34,935 nt of DNA from an uncultured Eubacteriales bacterium (lineage in GTDB: Bacteria > Bacillota > Clostridia > Oscillospirales > Oscillospiraceae): positions 1-34,935 of the forward strand of contig URPD01000015.1 of assembly GCA_900549645.1 (NCBI GenBank). Direction: 5' to 3'. Positions 7,071 through 14,560 of this stretch are shown piece after piece; the first letter of the stretch is position 1, and the number at the start of each line of letters is the position of its first letter. Made by a program: the position numbers and the translations under genes. Under the pieces are notes generated by a model, which was not told the origin of the DNA, did no database searches, and saw only the letters and a list, made by a program, of their open reading frames with translations.

Positions 7071-7785
7071 TTACCAGCGGTAACCGCAGTTGAAGCACCG
7101 GTATGACTTGCCAAGGGAGGGACTGTTGAGTCCACCGCCGACCACCGTGCCCAAACCGGTGGAATCCATCCATCTTTCCGCTTCGCCTATTGGCGCAACT
7201 CTCTCCGAGCCGCAGGTGGGGCATTTGGGCTTGTGCTTTGCGCGGTAGTCCATCTCGGCCTTCACCTCGCGTATCTTCTGGTCTATGAGTCGGCCTTCAT
7301 TTTCTAGTTCGTACTCGCGCTCGCGTAGCTCACGTTCTCTTTTGTCGGCAAATTCTTTTGCTTTCTTTTCTTTGTAGGCTTCAAAATCGGTACAAGCCAG
7401 CTGATATTCGGCTTTTTCTTCTTCGTGAGGATAGTTGATTTCAGACACAATAAAACCCATAATAATACCTGCAATTAATAAAATGCCGCCTAAAATTACC
7501 ACAGCTATTGCAGAGGCTTCATCCTCAAAATCATATAAGAAAAAGAGCGGAGCTATCACCATTAATAGTCCGCATATGATGAGTGCTTTAATAAATGTTA
7601 TCTTAACTTTATACTCTTTCTCTGGATCTTCTATCATAGGTACATCTGCTTTGAAAGCTTCAACTTTTTTTTCCAAATCAGCGCGCCTGCGCGATTCGCT
7701 GTGATTCGGCGCGCTGCATCTCCGGCAACGCAGCTTTCATACGGTTGAGTTCTTCGAGTGAATTTGGAAGATTTTCATATTTCAT
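7071..7785 (-). CDS. Membrane protein with C-terminal zinc ribbon; apparent frameshift near the 5' end
   Basis: Function unknown. The main open frame (7071-7676) encodes two membrane helices (residues about 28-48 and 60-80), a long charged coiled-coil-like stretch, and a C-terminal zinc ribbon CPTCGSE...CFNCGYRW. That frame has only a TTG start inside an A-rich run and no ribosome binding site. Upstream, an ATG at 7785 with GGAG at good spacing overlaps the stop of the HTH gene (ATGA) and encodes 35 residues (MKYENLPNSLEELNRM...) ending in TGA at 7678-7680. Skipping one base at that TGA joins the two frames into one continuous helix-rich protein. So this is probably one gene of about 237 codons broken by a one-base change, or using +1 frameshifting at CGC-TGA. 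It is translationally coupled to the HTH gene. Confidence 0.7.
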
Positions 7786-7979
7786 TTCTGCACTCCATCC
7801 TTCCCACGATTTTTCCTGCTCGGCTTAGGGCATTTTGCGTCCTTTGGAATGTGCCAAGGGCTGCCTTTGGCATCGTGCGTTGCCCCCGGAATCAGCCCTT
7901 CCCGACACCATTTACTGATAAGAGACTGACTTACGCCCCATCTTTCCGACGCTTCTTTGGTTCCCATTGAATCTGCCAT
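7782..7979 (-). CDS. Small helix-turn-helix DNA-binding protein (excisionase/MerR-like fold)
   Basis: A 65-residue protein with one HTH near the N-terminus: GTKEASERWGVSQSLISKWCREGLIPGA, in sections, matches the 'TKEA...WG(V/I)S...I..WC..G.IPGA' pattern of HTH_17/excisionase-like proteins. A W-H-IP segment typical of the wing follows, then a basic lysine-rich tail. The ATG at 7979 is preceded by GAAGG; a longer frame to 8045 would cover the promoter. It overlaps the next gene by ATGA. A consensus promoter (8027-8056) drives it, divergently from the RHH gene. It could be a local regulator; no phage or element is visible here, so an excisionase role is not supported. Confidence 0.8.
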   Translation of the reverse strand: MADSMGTKEASERWGVSQSLISKWCREGLIPGATHDAKGSPWHIPKDAKCPKPSRKNRGKDGVQK

Positions 7980-8026
7980 ATTTACACCTTCTCTGTAATA
8001 TAAAATGACATCAAATAAGCAATCAT

Positions 8027-8056
8027 ATTGTAGTATATTACGCAAGCGTTTGTCAA
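8027..8056 (-). promoter_or_regulatory. Promoter of the HTH gene with inverted-repeat operator candidate
   Basis: Minus strand: perfect -35 TTGACA (8051-8056), 18-bp spacer, -10 TACAAT (8027-8032). Between the elements is an inverted repeat ACGC-AA-GCGT (8040-8049). A TATAAT for the divergent RHH gene is at 8059-8064, without a clear -35. A protein bound at 8040-8049 would block the minus promoter and could affect both. Confidence 0.7.
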
Positions 8057-8088
8057 CCTATAATTTACATAGATTGCGAGGTGTTTTT

Positions 8089-8271
8089 ATGGGTAAGGAG
8101 CCTTTGGTCATTAAAAAACGCGGCGAGGACGGAAACAAGATAATCACGGTGCGCATAAAAGAGGATATTCTGAAGGAGCTGGACAGGATAGCGGGAGAGA
8201 GTAATTACTCCCGCAACGAGCTTATAAATATCATTCTGGACTATGGCGTACACAATATTGAGATACAGTAA
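8089..8271 (+). CDS. Ribbon-helix-helix (Arc/CopG-type) DNA-binding protein
   Basis: A 60-residue protein. Residues about 18-58 (KIITVRIKEDILKELDRIA...YSRNELINIIL, in sections) show the RHH pattern: a short basic beta strand, helix A, a turn with N/S, and helix B. Such proteins dimerise and bind DNA with the strand; many are autorepressors, antitoxins or plasmid copy-control proteins. No toxin gene is adjacent. The start is the ATG at 8089 with GAGGTG upstream. It faces the HTH gene across a 109-bp shared promoter region and ends at a strong terminator (8304-8338). Confidence 0.82.
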   Translation: MGKEPLVIKKRGEDGNKIITVRIKEDILKELDRIAGESNYSRNELINIILDYGVHNIEIQ

Positions 8272-8303
8272 CCGCATCTTGTACCACTGAGGGTACAGGA
8301 CGC

Positions 8304-8338
8304 AAAAAGCGCGTGATTTTTAAAATCACGCGCTTTTT
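8304..8338. terminator. Bidirectional terminator between RHH and NhaC-family genes
   Basis: A perfect inverted repeat AAAAAGCGCGTGATTTT/AAAATCACGCGCTTTTT with A-run and T-run on either side, serving the convergent RHH (+) and NhaC-family (-) genes. Confidence 0.9.
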
Positions 8339-8367
8339 ATACTATATTATAATGTAGGACTCAGCCC

Positions 8368-9891
8368 TTACGCGGCCTTCTTGCTCTCAATGCTGCGGAT
8401 GACGAACAGCGTCGCTACCGTGAGCACCGCGCCGACGGCGATGCAGATGAGTGCGTTCTGGACAAAACCGGCAACGATGTAGGTCACGAAGCTGACTGCC
8501 GCAACGGTGATGACGTAGGGGAGTTGGGTGGAGACATGCACGAGGTGATCGACCTGCGCACCGGCAGAGGCCATGATGGTCGTGTCGGAGATGGGGGAGC
8601 AGTGGTCGCCGCAGACAGCGCCCGCGCAGCAGGCGGAGATGCCGATTATCAGCAGCTCGCTGGAGGTGGGAAAAATCGCGGTCGTGATGGGGATGAGGAT
8701 GCCGAAGGTGCCCCAAGAGGTGCCGGATGCGAAGGCGAGGATGCAGGCCACGACGAAGATGACCGCGGGCAGCAGGCTGTAAAGTCCGCTGGAAGCGCCG
8801 TACATGAGGTCACGGACGAATTCCGCCGCGCCGAGGCTGCTGGTCATGGTCTTGAGGGAGACGGCGAGGGTCAGAATGATGATGGGGGGAACCATGGCGA
8901 TGAAGCCCTTGGGAACGCAGGACATCGCGTCCTTGAAGCTGATGACGCCGCGCGCGACAAGGTAGATAACGATGAGCACAAGGGAGATTATGCCGCCCCA
9001 AGGCAGGCCGACGAATGCGTCGGTGTTGCCGAAGGCGCCGATGAAGTCGCCCGCAAACTCGGTGCTGCCGGAGATGTCAACGCCGAAGAAGCCGCCGACG
9101 TAGAGCATACCTGCGGTGCAGGTGAGTATCAGGACGAGCACGGGAAGGACGAGGTCGATAACGCGACCCTTGGGGTTCGCGGCTTCATCCTCGCTGCCGG
9201 CAAGGCCGCCGAGCTCACCGTTGAGCTGGGCGCTCATCTCGTGGATGCGCATGGGGCCGTAGTCGAACTTCATGCAGGCCATGGCCACGATGAACAAAAG
9301 GGTCAGCAGGGAGTAGAAGTTATAGGGTATTGCCTTGATGAACAGCTCGATGCCGCTGTAACCTGCGTCAAGCTTTGCCGCGACGCCGGAGACGGCGGCC
9401 GCCCAAGAGGAGATCGGGGCTATCATGCAGACGGGAGCGGCGGTCGCGTCGATGAGATATGCGAGCTTCGCGCGGGAGACGCGATGCCCGTCAGTCACCG
9501 GGCGCATGACCGAGCCGACGGTCAGGCAGTTGAAGTAGTCGTCGATGAAAATCAGTACGCCGAGGACGAAGGTTGCGAGTATCGCGCCGACGCGGCTCTT
9601 GATGTGCGTCTCCGCCCAGCGGCCAAACGCCGCCGAGCCGCCGGACATGTTGACCAGCGCGACGATGATGCCGAGCAGGACGAGGAAGAGGAAGATGCCC
9701 GCGTTATCCGCGATGGCGGCGATGAAGCCGTCGTTCAGCGCGGTGTCGAGCGTGCCGACGGGGGAGAAGCCCGCGCAGAACATCGCGCCGATGAGGACGC
9801 CGATGAACAGCGAGGAGTAGGCTTCCTTGGTGATGAGTGCGAGGACGATTGCGAGGATCGGCGGCAGAAGCGCCCAGAAGGTTCCGTACAT
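8368..9891 (-). CDS. NhaC-family Na+/H+ antiporter-like transporter, probable lysine transporter
   Basis: A 507-residue polytopic membrane protein of the NhaC/ion transporter superfamily, with about twelve hydrophobic segments. Recognisable elements are the N-terminal YGTFWALLPPILAI, the IFIDDYFNCLTVG motif with paired aspartates, IAPISSWAAAVSG, and the C-terminal CAGAVCGDHCSPISDTT. The start is the ATG at 9891, eight bases after GGAGG; the upstream TTG is rejected. The leader is a lysine riboswitch with a terminator, so expression should fall when lysine is abundant. NhaC-like genes under lysine riboswitches have been proposed as lysine carriers. Sequence alone would say Na+/H+ antiporter; the regulation argues for lysine uptake or Na+-coupled lysine exchange. 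Confidence 0.88.
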   Translation of the reverse strand: MYGTFWALLPPILAIVLALITKEAYSSLFIGVLIGAMFCAGFSPVGTLDTALNDGFIAAIADNAGIFLFLVLLGIIVALVNMSGGSAAFGRWAETHIKSRVGAILATFVLGVLIFIDDYFNCLTVGSVMRPVTDGHRVSRAKLAYLIDATAAPVCMIAPISSWAAAVSGVAAKLDAGYSGIELFIKAIPYNFYSLLTLLFIVAMACMKFDYGPMRIHEMSAQLNGELGGLAGSEDEAANPKGRVIDLVLPVLVLILTCTAGMLYVGGFFGVDISGSTEFAGDFIGAFGNTDAFVGLPWGGIISLVLIVIYLVARGVISFKDAMSCVPKGFIAMVPPIIILTLAVSLKTMTSSLGAAEFVRDLMYGASSGLYSLLPAVIFVVACILAFASGTSWGTFGILIPITTAIFPTSSELLIIGISACCAGAVCGDHCSPISDTTIMASAGAQVDHLVHVSTQLPYVITVAAVSFVTYIVAGFVQNALICIAVGAVLTVATLFVIRSIESKKAA

Positions 9892-9904
9892 AATATGTAC
9901 CTCC

Positions 9905-9943
9905 AAAATAAAAAATCATGAACAGAGCAGATACTGTTCATGA
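9905..9943 (-). terminator. Riboswitch-controlled terminator
   Basis: Minus strand TCATGAACAG pairs perfectly with CTGTTCATGA (9916-9943), followed by TTTTTTATTTT that runs into the ribosome binding site of the NhaC-family gene. It follows the P1 strand of the lysine aptamer by four bases. Confidence 0.88.
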
Positions 9944-9947
9944 CCTA

Positions 9948-10129
9948 AATATCATAGTCGGTACATAGTCCTGACAGCTCTCCGCTTACGCGACAGTCCG
10001 GCGGATATTCTCCGACGACCCAGGCATATCCGTTCGGGAACCGGATACCCTTCGGCGGCGACCCCTTTCGCTCCACGCTTCCCTGCGTTTTTCCGGAGCT
10101 ACTCTTGATAACCGCACCTCTATCATACT
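9948..10129 (-). ncRNA. Lysine riboswitch (L-box)
   Basis: The minus strand holds the L-box landmarks in order: GAGGTGCGG (10112-10120), AAGAGTAG (10099-10106), the GCGAAAGGGG-TCGCC-GCCGAAGG block, a CTGGG segment, and ACTGTC near the 3' side. P1 is AGTATGATAG (10120-10129) with CTATGATATT (9948-9957), 9 of 10 positions paired. It lies between a consensus promoter and a terminator, so lysine binding should promote termination before the NhaC-family gene. Confidence 0.92.
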
Positions 10130-10145
10130 TTGTTCAGTTGAGCTT

Positions 10146-10173
10146 ATTATAGCCGCCGAAATCGGTTTGTCAA
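10146..10173 (-). promoter_or_regulatory. Promoter of the riboswitch/NhaC-family transcript
   Basis: Minus strand: perfect -35 TTGACA (10168-10173), 16-bp spacer, perfect -10 TATAAT (10146-10151), placing the transcript start just upstream of the aptamer. Confidence 0.85.
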
Positions 10174-10264
10174 CAGGGAATATTCATTTTCGTGATTTTT
10201 CCCGTTTAATTAACTGCAATAAAGTGATATTATATACATATAATACAATCAAGAGGATGTTTAA

Positions 10265-10987
10265 ATGGCTGAACTCTTTGATTTTACGATAAAAAACGGC
10301 GCCGCGGTGGGATTCGGAATGTTCAGTGCGGCGCATTTCACATGGCTTGCGGCGCTCGTCGCGGCGGGGAGCGGCGTGTGTCTGGCGTATAAAAATGCGG
10401 ATGAAAATTCACGGCGCATCATCCGCCGCGCGGCGGCATGGGGCGCATTGGGGATAGAGCTTCTCCGCGCGGCGCTGCTGTTCGCGGCGGGGGAATATAA
10501 CCTCGGCCGCCTGCCGCTGCATCTTTGCGCGATGGCGGTGTACATCTGCGCGCTCCACGCATGGCGCGGCGGCGCGCTGACGGGGCAGTTCCTGTACGCG
10601 TTCTGTATGCCCGGCGCGGTTTTCGCGCTGATTTTTCCCGACTGGGGCTATTATCCGGCGCTGCATTTTATGAGCGCGTCGTCGTTCGTGATACATGGGC
10701 TGATCGTGACCTATGTCGTGATGCAGGTCATGGCGCGGGACATCGTCCCCGACGTGAAGAAATGCCCGCAGTGCCTCGGCCTGATGCTGGCGCTGGCGCT
10801 GCCGGTGTACATTTTCGACCGCGCTACGGGGACGAATTACATGTTTCTCAACTGGCCGTCGCCCGGCTCACCGCTGGAGTGGTTCGCGTTTCTGGGGCGT
10901 CCCGGCTTCGTGCTGGGCTATCTGCCGATCCTCGCCGCCGTCTGGGCGGTGATGTATTATCCGTTCCGGCGAACGGGGAAAGGATAA
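10265..10987 (+). CDS. YwaF-like integral membrane protein (TIGR02206 family)
   Basis: A 240-residue polytopic membrane protein of unknown function. It shows the family's order of motifs: AHFTWL near residues 23-28, ELLR near 65-68, RLPLHLCAMAVY near 82-93, an HFMSASSFVIHG segment near 133-144, and NYMFLNWPSP near 192-201. About seven hydrophobic segments fit the family. The ATG at 10265 follows GAGG at eight bases. A TATAAT at 10239-10244 suggests a promoter close to the start. It is monocistronic, ending at a perfect hairpin terminator that overlaps its stop. It faces away from the lysine riboswitch transcript. Confidence 0.82.
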   Translation: MAELFDFTIKNGAAVGFGMFSAAHFTWLAALVAAGSGVCLAYKNADENSRRIIRRAAAWGALGIELLRAALLFAAGEYNLGRLPLHLCAMAVYICALHAWRGGALTGQFLYAFCMPGAVFALIFPDWGYYPALHFMSASSFVIHGLIVTYVVMQVMARDIVPDVKKCPQCLGLMLALALPVYIFDRATGTNYMFLNWPSPGSPLEWFAFLGRPGFVLGYLPILAAVWAVMYYPFRRTGKG

Positions 10988-11019
10988 TAAAGAGTCCCTC
11001 AAGTGAGGGACTCTTTATT
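10986..11019. terminator. Terminator after the YwaF-like gene
   Basis: Perfect inverted repeat AATAAAGAGTCCCTCA/TGAGGGACTCTTTATT with a two-base loop; T-rich on the plus side. Confidence 0.88.
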
Positions 11020-11159
11020 TGTTGGGCGTTCCATTCAAGGCATAGCTTCGGTTCTCATAAGGAGTAAGAGTGTTTGTGAGTTGTGAGGTTGTGGATGTAT
11101 AAGACCCGGACTTATGCCCTGAATGAAGTACCCAATTTCATACAATGCACATGAAGATA

Positions 11160-11251
11160 TTTACAAATCGCCGTAATGCGTGTATAATAAACTAATTTTT
11201 TGTAGCTCGCGTTATATATCCCTTGTCCCCGCTCAAATACAAGCATATTAT
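11160..11251 (+). promoter_or_regulatory. Candidate tandem promoters of the kinase-regulator operon
   Basis: The 319-bp space 11020-11338 has no convincing gene. It holds -35 TTTACA (11160-11165), 17-bp spacer, -10 TATAAT (11183-11188), and a second set TTGTCC (11223-11228), 17 bp, TATTAT (11246-11251). Both read toward the kinase, leaving leaders of about 80-145 nt. Confidence 0.55.
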
Positions 11252-11338
11252 AACAGCTTTTTCAGCGCATGACACACTATATGTCAAATATGCAGATTTT
11301 CACGTCGAAACAGCATAGTACATGAGGTGTGACCCGCT

Positions 11339-12646
11339 ATGATTTCTCTACCGACTCTTGTCTCGAATTATATACAGTTTAACTTCTGGGGCATTGCGAT
11401 GAACATCCTGCTCACGCGGCGCTACGGCAGGCTCAAAACCTTCCTGCTGTTCCAGCTCATCATACTCGGAATGATATTCTTCCCGTATATCCTGCCGTAC
11501 CTCTCCACATGGCGCGCCATGATCGGGCTGGTAACATGGGCGGCGCCGCTGGTGCTGTACAGCGACAAGATACGGAAGAAGCTAGTCGTTTTCGCGCTGT
11601 GCACGGTCACGACGATGTTCGTGGAGCTGTGGGTAGCGGTGCTGCTGCCGCCTGAGGTCATAGCTGCCGGCGTCTCCGCGCAGACTACCGAATTGCAGTG
11701 CGGCATATACGCGGTCTACGACGCGAGCACCGCACTTCTGCTCGCGGTGGGTACGCTGTTTCTCAAGCGCTTCGATCTTAAAAATGAGCAGCACCTCACG
11801 CTGAGGCACTGGTTGGGCTTCAGCCTTTTCCCGATAAGCCAGTACGTCCTGCTCTGCGGCTGGTTCTCCGAGCTGGCGCTGGAGGATTTCTCCCTGAGCA
11901 AACTCATATTCATGGTGATCGCCGAGCTTATATGCATGGTCTCCGACGCGGTGCTGTATATGAGCATGGTCAGTATCGCGCGGCGTTCCAGACTTGCAGC
12001 CGAGAACGAGCTGCTGAAAAAGCAGATCGACGCGCAGAAGGCGCACTATGCCGCACTGACGGATCAGTATGAGGATACCCGCCGTATGCGGCACGATATC
12101 GCAAACCATATGTACACGATAAATCTTCTCCTGAAGGACGGCCGCACCGAGGAGGCGGCGGCCTACGCCAAGGAGCTTAACGAAAAGACCGAGTTCCAGC
12201 CGACGCTCGGCCAGTGCCGCAACCCGGTCACGGACGCGTTCCTGTATTCCCGCTCGAAGGAGCTGGAGGCGCAGGGCGTGGATGTCGAGATGAAGGTGAA
12301 CGTGCCGCGCATACCCAAGGTGAGCAACATACATATGGTCAGCGCGCTCGGAAATCTGCTGGATAATGCGGCCGAAGCCGCGCTCAAATGCGAAAAGCCG
12401 TGGATAAAGCTGAACGCCTATTCCTCGAAGGGCTATATGATCATAGAGGTCACGAATCCGACCCTGCCCGGCGCGTCCAAGCCGCGCCGCATCCCTGAAC
12501 TGCCGCGCGGAGTCGGCTCGCACATTCTGGCCGAGATCGCGGAAGCCTACGATGGGCAGTACACCTGCTGTGAGGAGGACGGAATCTTCCGCGCCACGCT
12601 CACTCTGAAGGAGGACAACTGCGATGCTTCGCATAGCGATATGTGA
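11339..12646 (+). CDS. Membrane sensor histidine kinase, AgrC/GHKL type
   Basis: A 435-residue kinase. Residues 1-215 form about six membrane segments, the sensor region. A coiled linker (218-245) follows, then the phospho-acceptor motif RRMRHDIANH with H252. The ATPase has the N-box NLLDNAAEA (N343) and the glycine-rich GVGSHIL (391-397). This layout matches AgrC-like kinases that sense peptides or membrane signals, although no agrB/agrD-like genes are adjacent, so the signal is unknown. The ATG at 11339 follows GAGGTG. It overlaps the response regulator gene by 23 bp, indicating translational coupling. Confidence 0.9.
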   Translation: MISLPTLVSNYIQFNFWGIAMNILLTRRYGRLKTFLLFQLIILGMIFFPYILPYLSTWRAMIGLVTWAAPLVLYSDKIRKKLVVFALCTVTTMFVELWVAVLLPPEVIAAGVSAQTTELQCGIYAVYDASTALLLAVGTLFLKRFDLKNEQHLTLRHWLGFSLFPISQYVLLCGWFSELALEDFSLSKLIFMVIAELICMVSDAVLYMSMVSIARRSRLAAENELLKKQIDAQKAHYAALTDQYEDTRRMRHDIANHMYTINLLLKDGRTEEAAAYAKELNEKTEFQPTLGQCRNPVTDAFLYSRSKELEAQGVDVEMKVNVPRIPKVSNIHMVSALGNLLDNAAEAALKCEKPWIKLNAYSSKGYMIIEVTNPTLPGASKPRRIPELPRGVGSHILAEIAEAYDGQYTCCEEDGIFRATLTLKEDNCDASHSDM

Positions 12647-13346
12647 TGATGAACGCATACACCGTCGACATACGGCGGAGCTGATAGACGGCGCGCTCGC
12701 CGCGCGCGGCGAGGATATCAGCTGCTTTGACAGCTCCGAAGCGCTGCTTCAGGCGGTGGATTCCGGCTACACGCCGGATATCGCGGTGCTGGATATTCAG
12801 CTGGGCGAGATGGACGGGATAAGCCTTGCAAAGAAGCTCAATGCGCTCACTCCGTCCTGCCGCATAATTTTTGTCACGTCGTACCTCGCGTTCGCAACCG
12901 AGGTTTACAGTGCTGAGCATGTCTACTTCATCCTGAAAAGCCAGATCGACGAGCGCATCGGAAGCGCACTGGAGAAGGCCGTCTCGGCAATCGACGCGTA
13001 TCGCGGTAGCGGCGCAATGCTGCCTGTCAAGATTCGCGGCGGCACGGAGCTGATACCGGTGAAGGACGTCAAATACGTGGAGCGGCTGGGCCGCAAGACG
13101 CATGTCGTCGCCGCGGGTTCGGAGCTGTGGAGCGCGCACGTCCCGGCGGAACTGCTGAGCGGGCACGAGGAGCGGTTCATCCGATGTCATCAGAGCATAT
13201 GGGTGAATCCGCAGTGGATCTCCGCCATGAAGAGCGACGAATTCCTGCTCAAGGACGGGTCGCGTCTGCCGATAAGCCGCGGCTATAAGCAGCCCGCGCG
13301 GGATGCATTCTTCACCTCGCTCCGCCGCCCGGAGGACGCGCTGTGA
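12624..13346 (+). CDS. LytTR-family response regulator (AgrA-like)
   Basis: A 240-residue regulator. The receiver domain (1-120) has acidic D8-D9, phospho-acceptor D57 in VLDIQL, T85 and K105. The residue after K105 is S rather than the usual P. The C-terminal LytTR DNA-binding domain (about 140-235) carries the ERLGRKTHVV and FIRCHQSIWVNP elements (the latter the family's F.R.H.S..VN). AGGAGG precedes the ATG, inside the kinase gene. It is the cognate partner of the kinase; target genes are unknown. LytTR proteins bind pairs of 9-bp direct repeats, which I did not clearly find nearby. Confidence 0.92.
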   Translation: MLRIAICDDERIHRRHTAELIDGALAARGEDISCFDSSEALLQAVDSGYTPDIAVLDIQLGEMDGISLAKKLNALTPSCRIIFVTSYLAFATEVYSAEHVYFILKSQIDERIGSALEKAVSAIDAYRGSGAMLPVKIRGGTELIPVKDVKYVERLGRKTHVVAAGSELWSAHVPAELLSGHEERFIRCHQSIWVNPQWISAMKSDEFLLKDGSRLPISRGYKQPARDAFFTSLRRPEDAL

Positions 13347-13366
13347 CAAGGCAGCGCGGCAAAGTG

Positions 13367-13395
13367 TTGACAAGTCCGGCAGGGCACCGTATAAT
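13367..13395 (+). promoter_or_regulatory. Promoter of serC
   Basis: Consensus sigma-A promoter: -35 TTGACA (13367-13372), 17-bp spacer, -10 TATAAT (13390-13395), 21 bp after the stop of the LytTR gene. Both hexamers and the spacing are ideal, so a strong promoter is expected. Confidence 0.85.
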
Positions 13396-13412
13396 TGAAT
13401 GAAGAAGAATTC

Positions 13413-13440
13413 ACGGCAGGAAGATGAATCTTCCTGCCGT
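13413..13440 (+). terminator. Hairpin in the serC leader / end of the kinase-regulator operon
   Basis: A perfect 13-bp stem ACGGCAGGAAGAT/ATCTTCCTGCCGT with a two-base GA gap, followed by TGGTTTATAA. It lies downstream of the serC promoter, so it is in the serC 5' leader. It may end read-through from the regulator operon, attenuate serC, or protect its mRNA. The U-tract is weak. Confidence 0.6.
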
Positions 13441-13471
13441 TGGTTTATAAACTGCCAACAGGAGGGATATT

Positions 13472-14560
13472 GTGAACCGTGTTTTGAATTTTTCCGCGGG
13501 GCCGTCGATGCTGCCGCTTGAGGTGCTTGAGGAGGCTCAGCGCGATCTGGTAGATTATAAGGGCTGCGGCAGCAGCGTCATGGAGATGAGCCACCGTTCC
13601 AAATATTTCGCGCCGATAATCGCGGACGCGGAGGCTTCTCTGCGCCGTATTATGAATATAAGCGACGATTACTATGTGCTCTTTTTGCAGGGCGGCGCGT
13701 CGCTCCAATTCTCGATGATACCGATGAACCTTACAAAGCGCGGGGAAAAGGCGGCGTACGTCGTCACGGGGCAGTTCGCGGGCAAGGCGTTTGACGAGGG
13801 CGCGCGCTGGTGCGATGCCTTGCGCCTTGCAAGCGGCAAGGAAAACGGCTTCGCGGAAATTCCGCACATAAGCGCCGCCGATGTGCCGCAGGATGCGCGG
13901 TTTCTGCACATAACCGTCAACAATACCATCTACGGCACCATGTGGAGCGAGCTGCCCGAAACGGGAAGCGTCCCTCTCGTGGGCGATCTGTCGTCAGTCG
14001 CGCTGGGGCGCGAATATGATATAAACCGCTTCGGCCTTGCGTATATGGGCGCGCAGAAGAATATGGGCATCGCCGGACTCACCGTCGTCATAACCCGCAA
14101 GGAGCTTGTGACGAGCGAGCTTGACGAGGTCGTCCCCTCCATGCTGCGCTATGACCTGATGGCGAAAAACGGCTCTATGTACAATACCCCGCCCGCCTTT
14201 GCAATATATATGGCCGGGCTTGTGTTCAATTGGGTCGAGGCGCAGGGCGGAGTCACAGAGATGGAGCGGCGCAACCGCGAGAAGGCCGCGCTGCTGTATT
14301 CCGTGCTGGACGAGTCGAGCCTGTTCACCCCGCGCGCCGCGAAGGACAGCCGCTCGATAACCAACGTTACATTTACCTTGCCCACGCCTGAGCTGACCGC
14401 GGACTTTCTGCGCATGGCCGAGGGGCGCGGGATGATAAATGTCAAGGGGCACCGACTCACCGGAGGCTGCCGCGCGTCGATATATAACGGTATGCCGATG
14501 GCGGGCGTGGAGAAACTTGCCGAGTGCATGAGAGATTTTGAGAAGGGACTGCGCGAATGA
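13472..14560 (+). CDS. serC: Phosphoserine aminotransferase
   Basis: PLP enzyme of serine biosynthesis (3-phosphohydroxypyruvate + glutamate to phosphoserine + 2-oxoglutarate). The 362-residue length is standard. Features are the N-terminal NFSAGPSMLP (6-15), EMSHRSK (38-44), GGAS cofactor-phosphate motif (74-77), TVNNTIYGT (148-156) and the PLP lysine K196 in GAQKNMG. Start is GTG at 13472 with AGGAGGG upstream. Its stop overlaps the start of the DUF1015 gene (ATGA), so the two are coupled. No canonical serA is adjacent, though a different 2-hydroxyacid dehydrogenase lies at 25848. Confidence 0.96.
   Translation: MNRVLNFSAGPSMLPLEVLEEAQRDLVDYKGCGSSVMEMSHRSKYFAPIIADAEASLRRIMNISDDYYVLFLQGGASLQFSMIPMNLTKRGEKAAYVVTGQFAGKAFDEGARWCDALRLASGKENGFAEIPHISAADVPQDARFLHITVNNTIYGTMWSELPETGSVPLVGDLSSVALGREYDINRFGLAYMGAQKNMGIAGLTVVITRKELVTSELDEVVPSMLRYDLMAKNGSMYNTPPAFAIYMAGLVFNWVEAQGGVTEMERRNREKAALLYSVLDESSLFTPRAAKDSRSITNVTFTLPTPELTADFLRMAEGRGMINVKGHRLTGGCRASIYNGMPMAGVEKLAECMRDFEKGLRE

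Noticed and set aside
8524..9921. 465-residue plus-strand frame opposite the NhaC-family gene
   Set aside because: Composition is D/E/G/A-rich shadow of membrane protein codons; no start signal, no family.
11061..11102. AAGGAG followed by GTG and a 10-codon frame (MFVSCEVVDV), a possible Agr-like signal peptide
   Set aside because: Too short, no leader or charged tail, and no AgrB-type protease; likely chance.
11582..12658. 358-residue minus-strand frame opposite the kinase
   Set aside because: Antisense shadow; the plus-strand kinase has all catalytic boxes.
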